Shown here: one piece after another, positions 31,312-40,276 of the stretch | Layout: each line of letters opens with the position of its first letter | Numbering within the stretch: position 1 is the first letter of the stretch | NCBI GenBank assembly: GCA_029938635.1 | Contig: JAOZUQ010000018.1 | Location: forward strand, 1 to 44,524 | DNA length: 44,524 nt | Reading direction: 5' to 3' | Source of the DNA: Candidatus Aminicenantota bacterium | GTDB taxonomy: Bacteria; Acidobacteriota; Aminicenantia; UBA2199 | Notes under the pieces: generated by a model | Seen by the model: the letters and a program-made list of their open reading frames with translations, nothing else | What the model was told of the DNA's origin: nothing | Databases searched by the model: none | Translations under genes and position numbers: made by a program

Positions 31312-31728
31312 ATGCTTACCGGCAGGAAAATATCTACTGATTTTGTCAGCAATTTAAAATTCACGGAATTCACCGTATTCATCCTTAATTTTTTAAAGAA
31401 CATTCTTCATATATCGGATGATGATATGTTCAAGATTGAGATCTCCCTGAGAGAAGTAATTAATAATGCTATTATTCACGGGAATAAATCCGATCCGAAT
31501 AAAAGGGTCTTCCTGGATTTTGAGTGGAAGGATCGGATATTAAAATTAACTGTAACCGACCAGAATACTGATAAGATCGATTTTAATGGAATGTTTGAAA
31601 GAATTAAGTCCAAAGATGTCCTTTCGCTCAATGGGAGGGGTATTCTGATCATGAACAATTATATGGATAAGGTTGAATTTTCAAATATTGAATCAGGAAC
31701 AAGGGTAGTCCTTGAAAAAGCTGTATGA
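31312..31728 (+). CDS. RsbW-like anti-sigma factor / serine kinase (HATPase)
   Basis: 138 residues of the RsbW/SpoIIAB GHKL-ATPase fold: N-box KIEISLREVINNAIIHGN, a D-x-N motif in TVTDQNTDKIDF, and the G-box LNGRGILIMNNYMDKV. Such proteins bind a sigma factor or phosphorylate a STAS antagonist. No partner STAS or sigma gene is adjacent, though rpoD lies 10 kb away. It overlaps tsaB by four bases (ATGA), so the two are coupled. Confidence 0.88.
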   Translation: MLTGRKISTDFVSNLKFTEFTVFILNFLKNILHISDDDMFKIEISLREVINNAIIHGNKSDPNKRVFLDFEWKDRILKLTVTDQNTDKIDFNGMFERIKSKDVLSLNGRGILIMNNYMDKVEFSNIESGTRVVLEKAV

Positions 31729-32420
31729 GCCTCACTTTCTCTATTGACACCAGTTCCCCCAATTGTTCTATTGCACTCCTTGAGGAAAAAAAAATTCTTA
31801 CAGAATACAATTTTATTTCCTCGGGAGAGTTGTCTGAAACACTTGTCTCCTACATTGATTCCATTTTCTCATCTTCAAAGATCGGAGCTGAAGATATCGG
31901 ACTGATAGGCGCTTCCACCGGCCCCGGGCTATTCACCGGTATCAGAGTGGGACTTGCGACTTTAAAAGGTGTCTTTTTCAACAATCCTGTTCCTGTTGTT
32001 CCTGTCAGCTCTCTGGAAGCAGTAGCTGCAAAATTATTTTATACAGGAAAGACTGTTTTCCCCATCCTTGATGCTCGTAGAGGAGAAGTTTATTATGCTT
32101 CTTACCGTACAGAGGACAACAATCTGAAAACAATTATCCCACCTGCTCTCATAAAAGCAGAGGAGTTAAAAGAAGTAATAAAAGAGGAAAAAAACATATG
32201 TTTTACCGGAGCAGGAGTTTCCGTTTATCATGATCTCCTTAAGGAAGATTTCCCGGAAAGTATTATAGTGGAAAGATCTCCATTTATAGCGAGTGAGATC
32301 GGACATATTGCATTATCAGAATTTGAAGCTGGTAATTTCATGAAAGGGACAGATTCCCTGGAACCGTCATATGTAAGGATCCCGGATGCAGAAAAAAATT
32401 TCAGCCCCCGGAAAGATTGA
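31725..32420 (+). CDS. tsaB: tRNA threonylcarbamoyladenosine biosynthesis protein TsaB
   Basis: Partner of TsaD in making t6A37 on tRNAs. 231 residues, normal length. Diagnostic blocks are FSIDTSSPNCSIALL at the start, GASTGPGLFTGIRVGLATLKG, and FPILDARRGEVYYA. Lies between the anti-sigma gene and rimI; the tsaB-rimI pairing is common across bacteria. Confidence 0.95.
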   Translation: MSLTFSIDTSSPNCSIALLEEKKILTEYNFISSGELSETLVSYIDSIFSSSKIGAEDIGLIGASTGPGLFTGIRVGLATLKGVFFNNPVPVVPVSSLEAVAAKLFYTGKTVFPILDARRGEVYYASYRTEDNNLKTIIPPALIKAEELKEVIKEEKNICFTGAGVSVYHDLLKEDFPESIIVERSPFIASEIGHIALSEFEAGNFMKGTDSLEPSYVRIPDAEKNFSPRKD

Positions 32421-32853
32421 GCCGGCAACGCCGGATGATCTTGATCACATCCTGAGCATTGAAAAAGAAAGTTCCCCGAACCCATGGAAAAGGTCATATT
32501 TTGAAGATGAGCTTACGGGGAGGTTATCCACTATACTTGTTTTCAAGGGCTTGGAGGAAGAAAGGATAAAAGGATTTATTATATTCCGGAAAATTGATGA
32601 TATTGTCGAAATTAATAATATTGCTGTTTGTATCCGGGAACGGAGAAAGGGAATAGCCGAGAGTTTGTTGTCTTTTTTGAAAACCTTTGCGGCAAGAGAA
32701 AGTGTTACTGAAATTTTTCTGGAAGTAAGATCACAAAATTCAGGTGCGGTAAAACTATATGAAAAATTCGGTTTCAAATTTTCCGGGATAAGAAAGGGTT
32801 ACTATAACAATCCGAAGGATGATGCCTGGATGTTCAGACTTGATATTAATTAG
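32386..32853 (+). CDS. rimI: Ribosomal-protein-alanine N-acetyltransferase-like GNAT protein
   Basis: 155 residues. GNAT motif A is seen in INNIAVCIRERRKGIAESLL (V-x-x-x-x-R-x-x-G pattern), with EVRSQNSGAVKLYEKFGFKFSGIRKGYY, the RimI-type C-terminal block. It overlaps tsaB by 35 bases in another frame. The position after tsaB supports RimI, which acetylates the N-terminus of S18. Its stop overlaps the stop region of the convergent HD-GYP gene by four bases. Confidence 0.88.
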   Translation: MQKKISAPGKIEPATPDDLDHILSIEKESSPNPWKRSYFEDELTGRLSTILVFKGLEEERIKGFIIFRKIDDIVEINNIAVCIRERRKGIAESLLSFLKTFAARESVTEIFLEVRSQNSGAVKLYEKFGFKFSGIRKGYYNNPKDDAWMFRLDIN

Positions 32854-33941
32854 TTGTTTCTGGAGTGATATTTGCTGACTTTATCAAAAGCTTTCTGTCC
32901 TTCCTGTTCCCACTCTTTAAGTGAAAGAGAGAAAAAAGCACTAATTACTTCCGGGTCGAACCTTGTTCCCGAGCATTGTTTCAATTCTTTTTCAGCTTCT
33001 TCGAAAGAGAGGGCATCTCTGTATGAACGGTGTGAGGTCATAGCGTCAAGAGCGTCTGCAACTGCAAATATTCTTGCTGCCCATGGGATCTCATCTTCTT
33101 TTAATTCACCCGGATAACCGGTTCCATCAAAGTTTTCATGATGATGAAGAACGATCTTTGATGCCTCTTCCAGAAATTTTATATTGCTGAGTATCTTATA
33201 TCCTGCACCGGGATGGGTACGCATTATCTCCCATTCTTCTTCGTTAAGTTCGGAAGGTTTCCTTAAAATAGAGTCCGGAATTCCTATCTTGCCTATATCG
33301 TGAAGGAGTGACCCATACTCAAGAGTTTTAAGTTTGTCGGGATCTGATATTCCCATCAATTCAGCCAGCTTCATTGCATATTGCAAAACCCTGACCGAAT
33401 GTCCCTGGGTTTCCTCGTCTCTCATATCGAGTGCAGTAGCAAGTGATTCTAATGTCATGAGGTATGTTGTGTCTAATTCATCTAATGCGTTTTTCAATTC
33501 TTCCGTCCTCTCAGCAACTTTTTTCTCAAGTTCACGTTGATATTCACGGTTCTCAAGTGTCAGCCTTCTTTTGTCAATTGCTTTATCGACAATGATTCCG
33601 ACTTCAGCAAGTTTAAATGGTTTTGAAACATAATCGTATGCACCTTTGGACATAGCTGAAATAGCTGATTCAATGTCTTTTACAGCGGAGATCATTATCA
33701 CAACAACATCTTCGTCAATTTGTTTGATATCTCCAAGAAGATCAAGGCCTGATCTTCCCGGCATCCTGATATCGGACATAACTATATCGATATCCGGATT
33801 ATCCTTGAAAATTGCCAGTGCATCAAATGCATTCTCGGCAAGGAAAAACTGAAATCCCTTGTCCTCGAGAAAATCTCCTAAAAGTTCTCTTATATCACGT
33901 TCATCATCTGTTATGAGAACTTTATATTTTTCCTTTTCCAT
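32850..33941 (-). CDS. Response regulator with HD-GYP domain (RpfG type)
   Basis: 363 residues. The receiver domain covers 1-120: TDDERD acidic pocket, phospho-acceptor Asp57 in IVMSDIRMPG, and Lys107 in SKPF. A coiled-coil linker follows (YQRELEKKVAERTEELKNAL), then an HD-GYP domain with HSVRV, H214-D215 in LLHDIGKIGIPD, HHHENFDGTGYPGEL and ADALDAMTSHRSYRDA. HD-GYP proteins hydrolyse cyclic di-GMP; all metal-ligand motifs appear intact. No histidine kinase is adjacent. Only 13 bases from metK, so probably co-transcribed with it. Confidence 0.95.
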   Translation of the reverse strand: MEKEKYKVLITDDERDIRELLGDFLEDKGFQFFLAENAFDALAIFKDNPDIDIVMSDIRMPGRSGLDLLGDIKQIDEDVVVIMISAVKDIESAISAMSKGAYDYVSKPFKLAEVGIIVDKAIDKRRLTLENREYQRELEKKVAERTEELKNALDELDTTYLMTLESLATALDMRDEETQGHSVRVLQYAMKLAELMGISDPDKLKTLEYGSLLHDIGKIGIPDSILRKPSELNEEEWEIMRTHPGAGYKILSNIKFLEEASKIVLHHHENFDGTGYPGELKEDEIPWAARIFAVADALDAMTSHRSYRDALSFEEAEKELKQCSGTRFDPEVISAFFSLSLKEWEQEGQKAFDKVSKYHSRNN

Positions 33942-33954
33942 ATACCCTTTTGTT

Positions 33955-35118
33955 TCAATTCACCCCTGACAATTTTTTTAATTCTTCAACTTTGTCGAGT
34001 TTTTCCCAGGGGAAAGAATCTCTTCCGAAATGGCCGTAAGCAGCCGTTTGCTTAAATATCGGTTCTTTTAACCCAAGCTCTTTTATGATATCAGCCGGTT
34101 TAAGAGGGAACACTTCGTTGATAAGTTCAACGATTCTCTGTTCATCGATCTTTCCGGTTTCGAATGTGTTTACCATTATAGATACCGGGACTGCAACTCC
34201 TATTGCATAGGCCAGTTGAACTTCACATCTGTCAGCAAGTCCTGCAGCCACAATGTTCTTTGCAATGTATCTGGCAGCATATGCTCCAGATCGGTCAACT
34301 TTTGAAGCATCTTTTCCGGAGAACGCCCCCCCTCCGTGTCTTCCCATACCGCCATAAGTATCAACAATGATCTTCCTGCCTGTGACACCTGCATCAGCCT
34401 GAGGCCCGCCGATAACAAATTTGCCGGTAGGATTTACAAAAAACGTTGTATTTCCATCAACAAGATCACCAAGAACAGGTTTTATCACTTTTTCGATGAT
34501 ATCCTCTTTTATTTTTGTATGTTCAAGTCCGTCTTCATGCTGGTTGGAAATAACAACAGTTGTTATTTTTTTGGGTTTCCCATCATTATATTCTACGGTT
34601 ACCTGCGATTTCCCGTCAGGCCCGAGATATGGGATAGTCCCGTTCTTCCTGACCTCGGCCAGTTTTTTTGTGAGTTTGTGAGCCATATCAATAGGGAGGG
34701 GCATGTAGTTCTCGGTCTCGTTTGTTGCATATCCGAACATCATACCCTGATCTCCGGCCCCCTGTTCCCTGTATTGGCCATCTTCTGAATTTACACCCTG
34801 GTAAATGTCGGATGATTGTTCTTCAAGATGAACAAATACTGCAGTTGTATCTGCATCCATACCGAAACTTGATTTTGTATATCCGATCTCTTTAAGAGTA
34901 TCTCTTACTATTTTTGGTATTTTCACATAACAGTTGGTAGTTATTTCTCCGGCTACAACAACGGCTCCGGTCTTAATTAAACATTCTATGGCAACTTTTG
35001 ATTCTTTATCTTGAATAAGACATTTATCCAGAATGGCGTCTGAGATCTGGTCGCAGATCTTGTCAGGATGTCCTTCAGTAACTGATTCAGATGTGAAAAG
35101 GTATCTTCCTTTAATCAT
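33955..35118 (-). CDS. metK: S-adenosylmethionine synthetase
   Basis: 387 residues. Starts [28 protein letters not shown], with [12 protein letters not shown] (ATP site) and [20 protein letters not shown] (phosphate loop), all diagnostic. The start at 35118 is preferred over an in-frame ATG at 35139 because GGAGGAATA precedes it. It makes SAM from methionine and ATP and could supply the radical SAM enzyme as well as methylation. It has its own consensus promoter. Confidence 0.97.
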   Translation of the reverse strand: MIKGRYLFTSESVTEGHPDKICDQISDAILDKCLIQDKESKVAIECLIKTGAVVVAGEITTNCYVKIPKIVRDTLKEIGYTKSSFGMDADTTAVFVHLEEQSSDIYQGVNSEDGQYREQGAGDQGMMFGYATNETENYMPLPIDMAHKLTKKLAEVRKNGTIPYLGPDGKSQVTVEYNDGKPKKITTVVISNQHEDGLEHTKIKEDIIEKVIKPVLGDLVDGNTTFFVNPTGKFVIGGPQADAGVTGRKIIVDTYGGMGRHGGGAFSGKDASKVDRSGAYAARYIAKNIVAAGLADRCEVQLAYAIGVAVPVSIMVNTFETGKIDEQRIVELINEVFPLKPADIIKELGLKEPIFKQTAAYGHFGRDSFPWEKLDKVEELKKLSGVN

Positions 35119-35142
35119 TATTCCTCCGTGTATTATCAAACG

Positions 35143-35171
35143 ATGTTAGCAGAATTAAAAATATGTGTCAA
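35143..35171 (-). promoter_or_regulatory. metK promoter
   Basis: Minus strand TTGACA (35171-35166), 17 bases, TAACAT (35148-35143), giving a short leader with GGAGG. The leader is too short for a SAM riboswitch. Confidence 0.65.
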
Positions 35172-35180
35172 TTTAAACAC

Positions 35181-35203
35181 CAATATCAGCAGCTCTGATA
35201 TTG
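35181..35203. promoter_or_regulatory. Hairpin upstream of the metK -35
   Basis: CAATATCAG, loop CAGCT, CTGATATTG: a perfect 9-bp inverted repeat ten bases upstream of the metK -35. It has no U-run, so it is more likely a protein-binding palindrome than a terminator. Confidence 0.4.
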
Positions 35204-35228
35204 ATGCCTGCAGCGGTCAACAGGCTGT

Positions 35229-35257
35229 TAAAAAACAGGAAATTTTAACTTCCTGTG
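35229..35257 (-). terminator. Rho-independent terminator of the aldolase gene
   Basis: On the minus strand ACAGGA, a ten-base loop containing the TAA stop, TCCTGT, then TTTTTA. It separates the aldolase from metK. Confidence 0.65.
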
Positions 35258-36156
35258 TATATCTTAAAAGCTTCTTCAACGCTTTTATCATGGATCGTAA
35301 TAGCTGAAGTCGCATTTGCAATACGAACAGCATCCTCAAGGGATTTCTGATGAATATTTCTCCCTGTAGCGTTCCCCATTGCTCCTGATATATGGATCTG
35401 ATCATGCAATTGTTGAAGGAAAAACTGCGGATCCGTACTTGACCCTCCGGCACAGATTACTTTTGTTTTCCCGGCGGCCTTGATAGATCTTTTAAAAACT
35501 TCGGCCGATTTCTCACCATCTTTTTTCGGGTAATTTACTTTTACAAAATCTGACCCCAGAGTAGCGGCTACTCCGGTAGCACCGGCTATCAGATCCGGGT
35601 CCTTCTCATCTTTTACAGACTGGCCTCTCGGATATATCCACAATACTGATACCAATCCGTGCTGATGGCAATGGCGTATGGCCTGAACTGCCTCTCTGAT
35701 CATTAAATGTTCAAACTCGCTGCCGAGATATATTGTGTAGCCTACACCGAGAATATTCAGTCCTGATTTGTTTTTAAAATCAATCACCTGATCCATGTCA
35801 ATATGCTGAAGTGATACCGGATCTTTATGAGAGGTCTTAACCAGATTTGTTTTTGAGTTCAACTTAACAAGGTAGGGAACTTCCGGATAATCACTGCCAT
35901 ACATTGATATTAATCCCAATTGAGTTGCAAAAACACCTATCTCAGCTTTATCAGCTATCCTGAAAAGGTGTTCGGGGTCATTATCATCCTCATGGATGTT
36001 TTCACCGTAAAAATCTGCATTCAGGTGTTCAACTTTCTGATCACCTGCAAAAAGCATTAATCTGCCGGATCCCAGTGTGATCTCATCGGCATTTGACAGA
36101 TATTCATTTATACTCCCGTTAGGGACATCTGTCGGAATATGTATCTCATTATCCAT
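35245..36156 (-). CDS. Class I fructose-bisphosphate aldolase, DhnA/FbaB type
   Basis: 303 residues of the archaeal-type class I aldolase (DhnA/FbaB/LsrF) family: LMLFAGDQKVEHLN near the N-terminus, the Schiff-base lysine in SDFVKVNYPKK and CAGGSSTDP at the phosphate site. Most likely fructose 1,6-bisphosphate aldolase. It could take up the glyceraldehyde 3-phosphate arising from DeoC, though it is not in that locus. It has its own terminator. Confidence 0.85.
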   Translation of the reverse strand: MDNEIHIPTDVPNGSINEYLSNADEITLGSGRLMLFAGDQKVEHLNADFYGENIHEDDNDPEHLFRIADKAEIGVFATQLGLISMYGSDYPEVPYLVKLNSKTNLVKTSHKDPVSLQHIDMDQVIDFKNKSGLNILGVGYTIYLGSEFEHLMIREAVQAIRHCHQHGLVSVLWIYPRGQSVKDEKDPDLIAGATGVAATLGSDFVKVNYPKKDGEKSAEVFKRSIKAAGKTKVICAGGSSTDPQFFLQQLHDQIHISGAMGNATGRNIHQKSLEDAVRIANATSAITIHDKSVEEAFKIYTGS

Positions 36157-36205
36157 TTTTCCTCCTGAACGGTTATTATCCTATATGAGTGCTTTTTTTT
36201 CAACA

Positions 36206-36241
36206 AAAAAAAAGGGAAAGGCGTGAACCTTTCCCCTTTTT
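36206..36241. terminator. Bidirectional terminator between the FadL-type and aldolase genes
   Basis: GGGAAAGG, a short loop, CCTTTCCC, flanked by a run of A on one side and TTTT on the other. It follows the FadL-type gene on the minus strand. Confidence 0.8.
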
Positions 36242-36257
36242 ATTTAATGTAGTGTTA

Positions 36258-37532
36258 TTAGAAAATGAATGTAAGACTGATGGTGGGAACCAGCATACTC
36301 ATCCCGTGTGTTCCTGGCATTGCTTTGCCGAGAGACATATCAGCTTCTCTGTCAGCTCCGCTTAAATATTCGAAGCCTGCATCGAGAATTAACTTTTCAG
36401 TGTGATAACCGAATCCTACGGTAAACACATTGTAAGAGATACTTGGAAGCAGGATGTTGAGTGTTGTATCCGGTGATGGAGCCGGATCGGAATAATAACC
36501 ACCTCTTAATGAAAATGTGTCAGATAGTTTGTAGTCGAATCCTACTCTTATCTGAGTTGCATCTTCCCACATCAATTCGTAAGTAGCATTATCAATTAAT
36601 TTTCCTACAAATGGTAATGTTGCGCTCCACATTGGATCCTCAGTTGTAGCTGGGATCTCACCAAGTTCTGACCACTGAGTATATTGAACATCAAAAGCTA
36701 TTGTAAGCTTATCAGTAGGTTTAAATGCAACACCTGCACCAATCCACATCGGCCATGTGATCTCTCTTGTGGACTCGACGGAATCATTTAATCCCGGGAT
36801 CGGTACTGCAGCGCTTAAACCTTCAAATGCAATATCGCCTTTAAGTTCAAGCTTCTGAGGTGTTTTAAAAGTGAATCCGAAGCTAAGCTTGTCTGAAGGT
36901 TTAAAAAGTGCACCGAAAGTTGCACCGAATCCAATTCCAGTAGCTTCTTCAGTGAACTGAAACCCATTTCCCTGTCTGTACATGTCGAGCATACCGTATG
37001 TGACATTCAGGGTAACTCCCAATGATAATTTGTCACTTACTTTGTAAGCTACAACAGGTGAAAAGGTTATTCCTCCAACCTGACTTTCCCATTTATAAGC
37101 TTTTGTATTTAACGGGAATCCTGTGTTGAAAGGTTTAAGATCCGCTCCATCCCAATAAGCGCCTGCACCTGATGTTGCATAAACTGTCAATCCGAATACC
37201 AGTTTATCAGACAGTGGTTTATAATATGTAAGAGCAGGAGCCGGGAACATCTTGCTCTCTGTCTCCATATCAATCCCTGCCGGAGCGTATTGATAAGTTC
37301 CGGTTGGAATTATAACGGATGAAAAAACAGATAAGTTTGCTTTATCCATCTGTGTTAATCCTGCAGGATTCCAGAATACTGCACTATAATCATCTGCGAC
37401 TGCAATAAATGCACCACCCATACTTATAGCTTTCGTACCCATTCCATTTAGATTTAATCCATTTGAATATGCGCCGAACGAGATTCCTAACATAAGTACA
37501 ATAATGCTGACAACTTTGAACATATTTCTCAT
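36258..37532 (-). CDS. OmpP1/FadL/TodX-family outer-membrane transporter
   Basis: 424 residues: signal peptide (VVSIIVLMLGISFGAYS), then NGLNLNGMGTKAISMGGAFIAVADD YSAVFWNPAGL, the family's N-terminal hatch sequence. Repeated amphipathic beta strands follow (YKVSDKLSLGVTLNVTYG, FKPSDKLSFGFTFKTPQ, FKPTDKLTIAFDVQYTQW) and a C-terminal strand ends in Phe (TISLTFIF), typical of outer-membrane barrels. Family members carry long-chain fatty acids or hydrophobic compounds. Single-gene unit with a clear promoter and terminator, so probably abundant. Confidence 0.92.
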   Translation of the reverse strand: MRNMFKVVSIIVLMLGISFGAYSNGLNLNGMGTKAISMGGAFIAVADDYSAVFWNPAGLTQMDKANLSVFSSVIIPTGTYQYAPAGIDMETESKMFPAPALTYYKPLSDKLVFGLTVYATSGAGAYWDGADLKPFNTGFPLNTKAYKWESQVGGITFSPVVAYKVSDKLSLGVTLNVTYGMLDMYRQGNGFQFTEEATGIGFGATFGALFKPSDKLSFGFTFKTPQKLELKGDIAFEGLSAAVPIPGLNDSVESTREITWPMWIGAGVAFKPTDKLTIAFDVQYTQWSELGEIPATTEDPMWSATLPFVGKLIDNATYELMWEDATQIRVGFDYKLSDTFSLRGGYYSDPAPSPDTTLNILLPSISYNVFTVGFGYHTEKLILDAGFEYLSGADREADMSLGKAMPGTHGMSMLVPTISLTFIF

Positions 37533-37553
37533 ATATCCTCCTATTTAGGCTAG

Positions 37554-37582
37554 ATTATATTTTTTTTATATTAAAAAAACAA
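37554..37582 (-). promoter_or_regulatory. Promoter of the FadL-type gene
   Basis: Minus strand TTGTTT (37582-37577), 17 bases, TATAAT (37559-37554), followed by a leader of about 20 bases with AGGAGG before the ATG. Confidence 0.65.
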
Positions 37583-37632
37583 TATAATTATAATCTTTAA
37601 CAAATAGAACCAGAAAGGGATTGTTTAAATTG

Positions 37633-39144
37633 TCAGATAATAAGACTGGTACCGTCCATTTCAGTAGGCTTCTCTATGCCGATAATTTTCAGGATTGTGG
37701 GTGCTATATCACTTAGTTTGCCCCCTGATCTCAGTTCTGAATATTCTATTCCCATCAGGGTTAACGGGACGGAGTTCGTAGTATGTGAGGTCATTGGTGA
37801 CCCGTCTTTGAGTTTTGTCTCTTCTGCATTTCCATGATCTGCAGTCAGGATCACAATACCGTTCTTCTCAAGGATTGCTTTAGAAACTTTTTCTGTACAG
37901 AGATCAACCGTTTCTACAGCTATTACTATTTTATCAAAAACTCCTGTATGCCCCACCATATCGCAATTTGCATAATTGACAATTATAAGGTCATATTTGT
38001 CCGACTTGATCTCATTGATCAGTTTTTCAGTTATTTCGAGTGCGGACATCTCAGGTTTTTTATCATATGTGGCAACTCGCGGGCTGTTTATCAGTATCCG
38101 CTCTTCTCCCGGGAACGGGTCATTTTTAAGTGCATTAAAAAAAAATGTTACATGGGCAAATTTTTCTGTTTCGGAAATTCGTAATTGTTTAAGTCCGTTC
38201 ACTGATATAATTTCACCAAGAATATTTTTGTATGTCAGTTCGGGAAAAATCTCTTTAAAGTTTCCGTTATCGTAATAATGGGTCATTGTAATGAAATCCA
38301 GATTATGACGGATAGTATCGAATTCTGAAAATTCTTTCTCAACTATTGCTTTGGTTATCTGCCGGGTCCGGTCAAATCTGAAGTTAAAAAATATAAAAGT
38401 ATCATTCTCGCTGATACCGCCATAATCTATCACACATGGATCTATAAATTCATCTGTTATGCCTTCATCATAGCTGCTCTTTACAGCCTCTTCCCAGCTT
38501 CCGGATTTCCGTCCTTCTCCTTTCATTACTGCCCGGTATCCTTTTTCTGTCCTCTCCCATCTTTTGTCCCTGTCCATCATGTAGTATCTTCCTGTTACAG
38601 AAACTATCTTTCCTGTCCCGATCCTGTTTATCCCTTCCTGAAGAAATTGCAGGTGGTTCAGAGCTGATTTCGGAGGAGTATCCCTGCCGTCCGTTATTGC
38701 ATGAATGAGAACTTTTGACGCTCCTTCATCTTTCGCAATTTTCAGTATCTCAAGGCAGTGCCGGGTTACAGCATGAACACCCTCTTCCTGGATAAGGCCC
38801 ATCAGGTGGATAGCACTACCTCTTTTAACAGCAGATTTTATAGAATTTCTGATCGTCTGATCCTTGAAAAACTCACCATTCTTAACAGCATTGTCTATCC
38901 TGGTGAGGCTTTGGTAAACAATTCTCCCGGAGCCGATATTCAGGTGCCCGACCTCACTATTCCCCTGATAACCATCCGGCAACCCTACATCAAGTCCCGA
39001 TGTGTTGATCAATGTTGTCGGGAATTCCTTCTCTATTTTATCTGTGAAAGGTGTTTTTGCTTTAAAAATCGCATTCGAATCAGTTTCTGCACCTTTTCCC
39101 CATCCATCTCTTATTATCAAACAAATTGGCTTTTTCAATTTCAT
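37633..39144 (-). CDS. gpmI: 2,3-bisphosphoglycerate-independent phosphoglycerate mutase
   Basis: 503 residues of the alkaline-phosphatase superfamily, converting 3- to 2-phosphoglycerate in glycolysis. LIIRDGWG starts the metal site, GLPDGYQGNSEVGHLNIGSGR holds the nucleophilic Ser, and GRYYMMDRDKRWERT and LTADHGNAE complete the active site. These are GpmI motifs; DeoB, a related superfamily member, lacks this pattern. The second structured-repeat copy lies upstream in the same orientation. Confidence 0.96.
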   Translation of the reverse strand: MKLKKPICLIIRDGWGKGAETDSNAIFKAKTPFTDKIEKEFPTTLINTSGLDVGLPDGYQGNSEVGHLNIGSGRIVYQSLTRIDNAVKNGEFFKDQTIRNSIKSAVKRGSAIHLMGLIQEEGVHAVTRHCLEILKIAKDEGASKVLIHAITDGRDTPPKSALNHLQFLQEGINRIGTGKIVSVTGRYYMMDRDKRWERTEKGYRAVMKGEGRKSGSWEEAVKSSYDEGITDEFIDPCVIDYGGISENDTFIFFNFRFDRTRQITKAIVEKEFSEFDTIRHNLDFITMTHYYDNGNFKEIFPELTYKNILGEIISVNGLKQLRISETEKFAHVTFFFNALKNDPFPGEERILINSPRVATYDKKPEMSALEITEKLINEIKSDKYDLIIVNYANCDMVGHTGVFDKIVIAVETVDLCTEKVSKAILEKNGIVILTADHGNAEETKLKDGSPMTSHTTNSVPLTLMGIEYSELRSGGKLSDIAPTILKIIGIEKPTEMDGTSLII

Positions 39145-39210
39145 ATATCCTTATATTCTAAACCTGAATTAATTATAACATCATTCCTCTGATTTAAAAG
39201 AGTACTAAGC

Positions 39211-39360
39211 TTAGGCTATCGCCATCATCTGCTTCGCTCCCGCTCCGGATGTTATCATCCGTCTCCGCTGCCCGGCCTCGGGGTTCACGATATTGGCGAG
39301 TCACCCCTCCAGGCCCGCGAGAGCAGATAGATGGCTACGCCTGATACTTTCCCTACAAGT
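39211..39360 (-). repeat. Structured dispersed repeat, copy 2
   Basis: Reverse complement of copy 1 (10161-10309), about 80 percent identical by eye. It carries the same CGGATG...CATCCG hairpin (39247-39262) and the same GGCGTAGCCATCTATCTGC block. The GGGGTGA stem retains a shorter GGGGT/ACCCC pairing. The 39361-39560 stretch beyond it shares only scattered words (CGCCACTT). Short frames crossing it (39285-39539 and 39293-39493) are not convincing genes. The gap 39145-39644 contains nothing else except the GTCCCC half-site at 39582. Confidence 0.65.
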
Positions 39361-39581
39361 AAAATATCATTCTTTTTGTGAGGGAACGAAACAGAGTGGA
39401 TGGGAACCGGTTTTACCGAAGTGGCGATGTTCCGAAGGAAAAAAGCTTCTGTCTGAGTATGCTTCTTTAGAAGCATGCGAGTTGGCTTTTTAATGCCGCT
39501 GAATAATTCCCGGTCAGATGCGTCGTGGTAAACGAACAAATGAATGATATTTGAAAATTCTCAATGTCAAAAGAAAGCCTG

Positions 39582-39602
39582 AAAAAGTGCCTGTCCCCTT
39601 TT
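39582..39602. repeat. GTCCCC-type dispersed repeat, single half-site
   Basis: AAAAAGTGCCTGTCCCC followed by TTTTA, lying just upstream of the MBL-fold gene, within an open stretch that could be misread as coding. Confidence 0.6.
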
Positions 39603-39644
39603 AATAAGATTGGTGTTTTGTTATATTATTTAGGGAGAATAAAA

Positions 39645-40262
39645 TTGGCAGAATATAAAAAGATCGTTGTCGGAGAGCTTGAAGTTAATTGTTATCTTGT
39701 ATATTCAAAAGAATCAAAAAAGTGTTTTATCCTTGATCCGGGTGACGAAAGTGAAAAGATCATAAAGATCATCCGTGATATACAATTGATCCCTGAAGCT
39801 GTAATCCTTACACATGCCCACATGGATCATTGCGGAGGTGTCTCACTCATCCTTTCAGAATTTGATGTCCCTCTAATGATGCATGAGAAAGAACTCCCTG
39901 TACTCCGGTCTGATATAAACAAAGAGTTCTCAGCTGCTTTGGGACTTTCAATACCGGATGTTCCGGATCGATATATCACTGAAGGTGATGAGATAGGGGC
40001 TGATGATCTGAAAATCAGAGTGATCCTTACACCGGGCCATACTCCTGGTTCGATCTGCCTGATGGCCGGCAATCATCTGTTCACCGGTGATACTCTTTTT
40101 GCAGGATCAATTGGCAGGACAGATCTTCCGGGAGGAGATTTTAGTGTAATTCAAAATTCTCTTGAAATTTTAAAGCGATTTCCGCCTGAAACATTTATCC
40201 TCCCGGGACATGGAGATACTACAACTTTGAAACAGGAATTGGAATACAATCCATTTTTATAG
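39645..40262 (+). CDS. MBL-fold metallo-hydrolase (glyoxalase II-like)
   Basis: 205 residues. The zinc motif T-H-x-H-x-D-H is in LTHAHMDHCGG, preceded by FILDPGDE; LTPGHTPGSICL, FTGDTLFAGSIGRTDLPGG and LPGHGDTTTL supply the remaining metal ligands. This pattern is that of YcbL/glyoxalase II-like thioester hydrolases; the substrate is uncertain. The start is TTG at 39645 with AGGGAG seven bases upstream; the frame continues upstream only through the GTCCCC repeat. It lies 14 bases before the recombinase gene. Confidence 0.88.
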   Translation: MAEYKKIVVGELEVNCYLVYSKESKKCFILDPGDESEKIIKIIRDIQLIPEAVILTHAHMDHCGGVSLILSEFDVPLMMHEKELPVLRSDINKEFSAALGLSIPDVPDRYITEGDEIGADDLKIRVILTPGHTPGSICLMAGNHLFTGDTLFAGSIGRTDLPGGDFSVIQNSLEILKRFPPETFILPGHGDTTTLKQELEYNPFL

Positions 40263-40276
40263 GTTATTGAATATAA

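Noticed and set aside
35119-35244. SAM riboswitch upstream of metK
   Set aside because: The metK -10 is only about 25 bases from the start codon, leaving no room for an aptamer; the hairpin at 35181-35203 lies upstream of the promoter.
37633-39144. Considered as phosphopentomutase (DeoB), the missing link to DeoC
   Set aside because: GNSEVGH and RDGWG with a 503-residue length are phosphoglycerate mutase (GpmI) features; DeoB is shorter with a different cap domain.
39285-39539. Minus-strand 84-codon frame across repeat copy 2
   Set aside because: Not conserved with the frame in copy 1 outside the repeat and no ribosome binding site.
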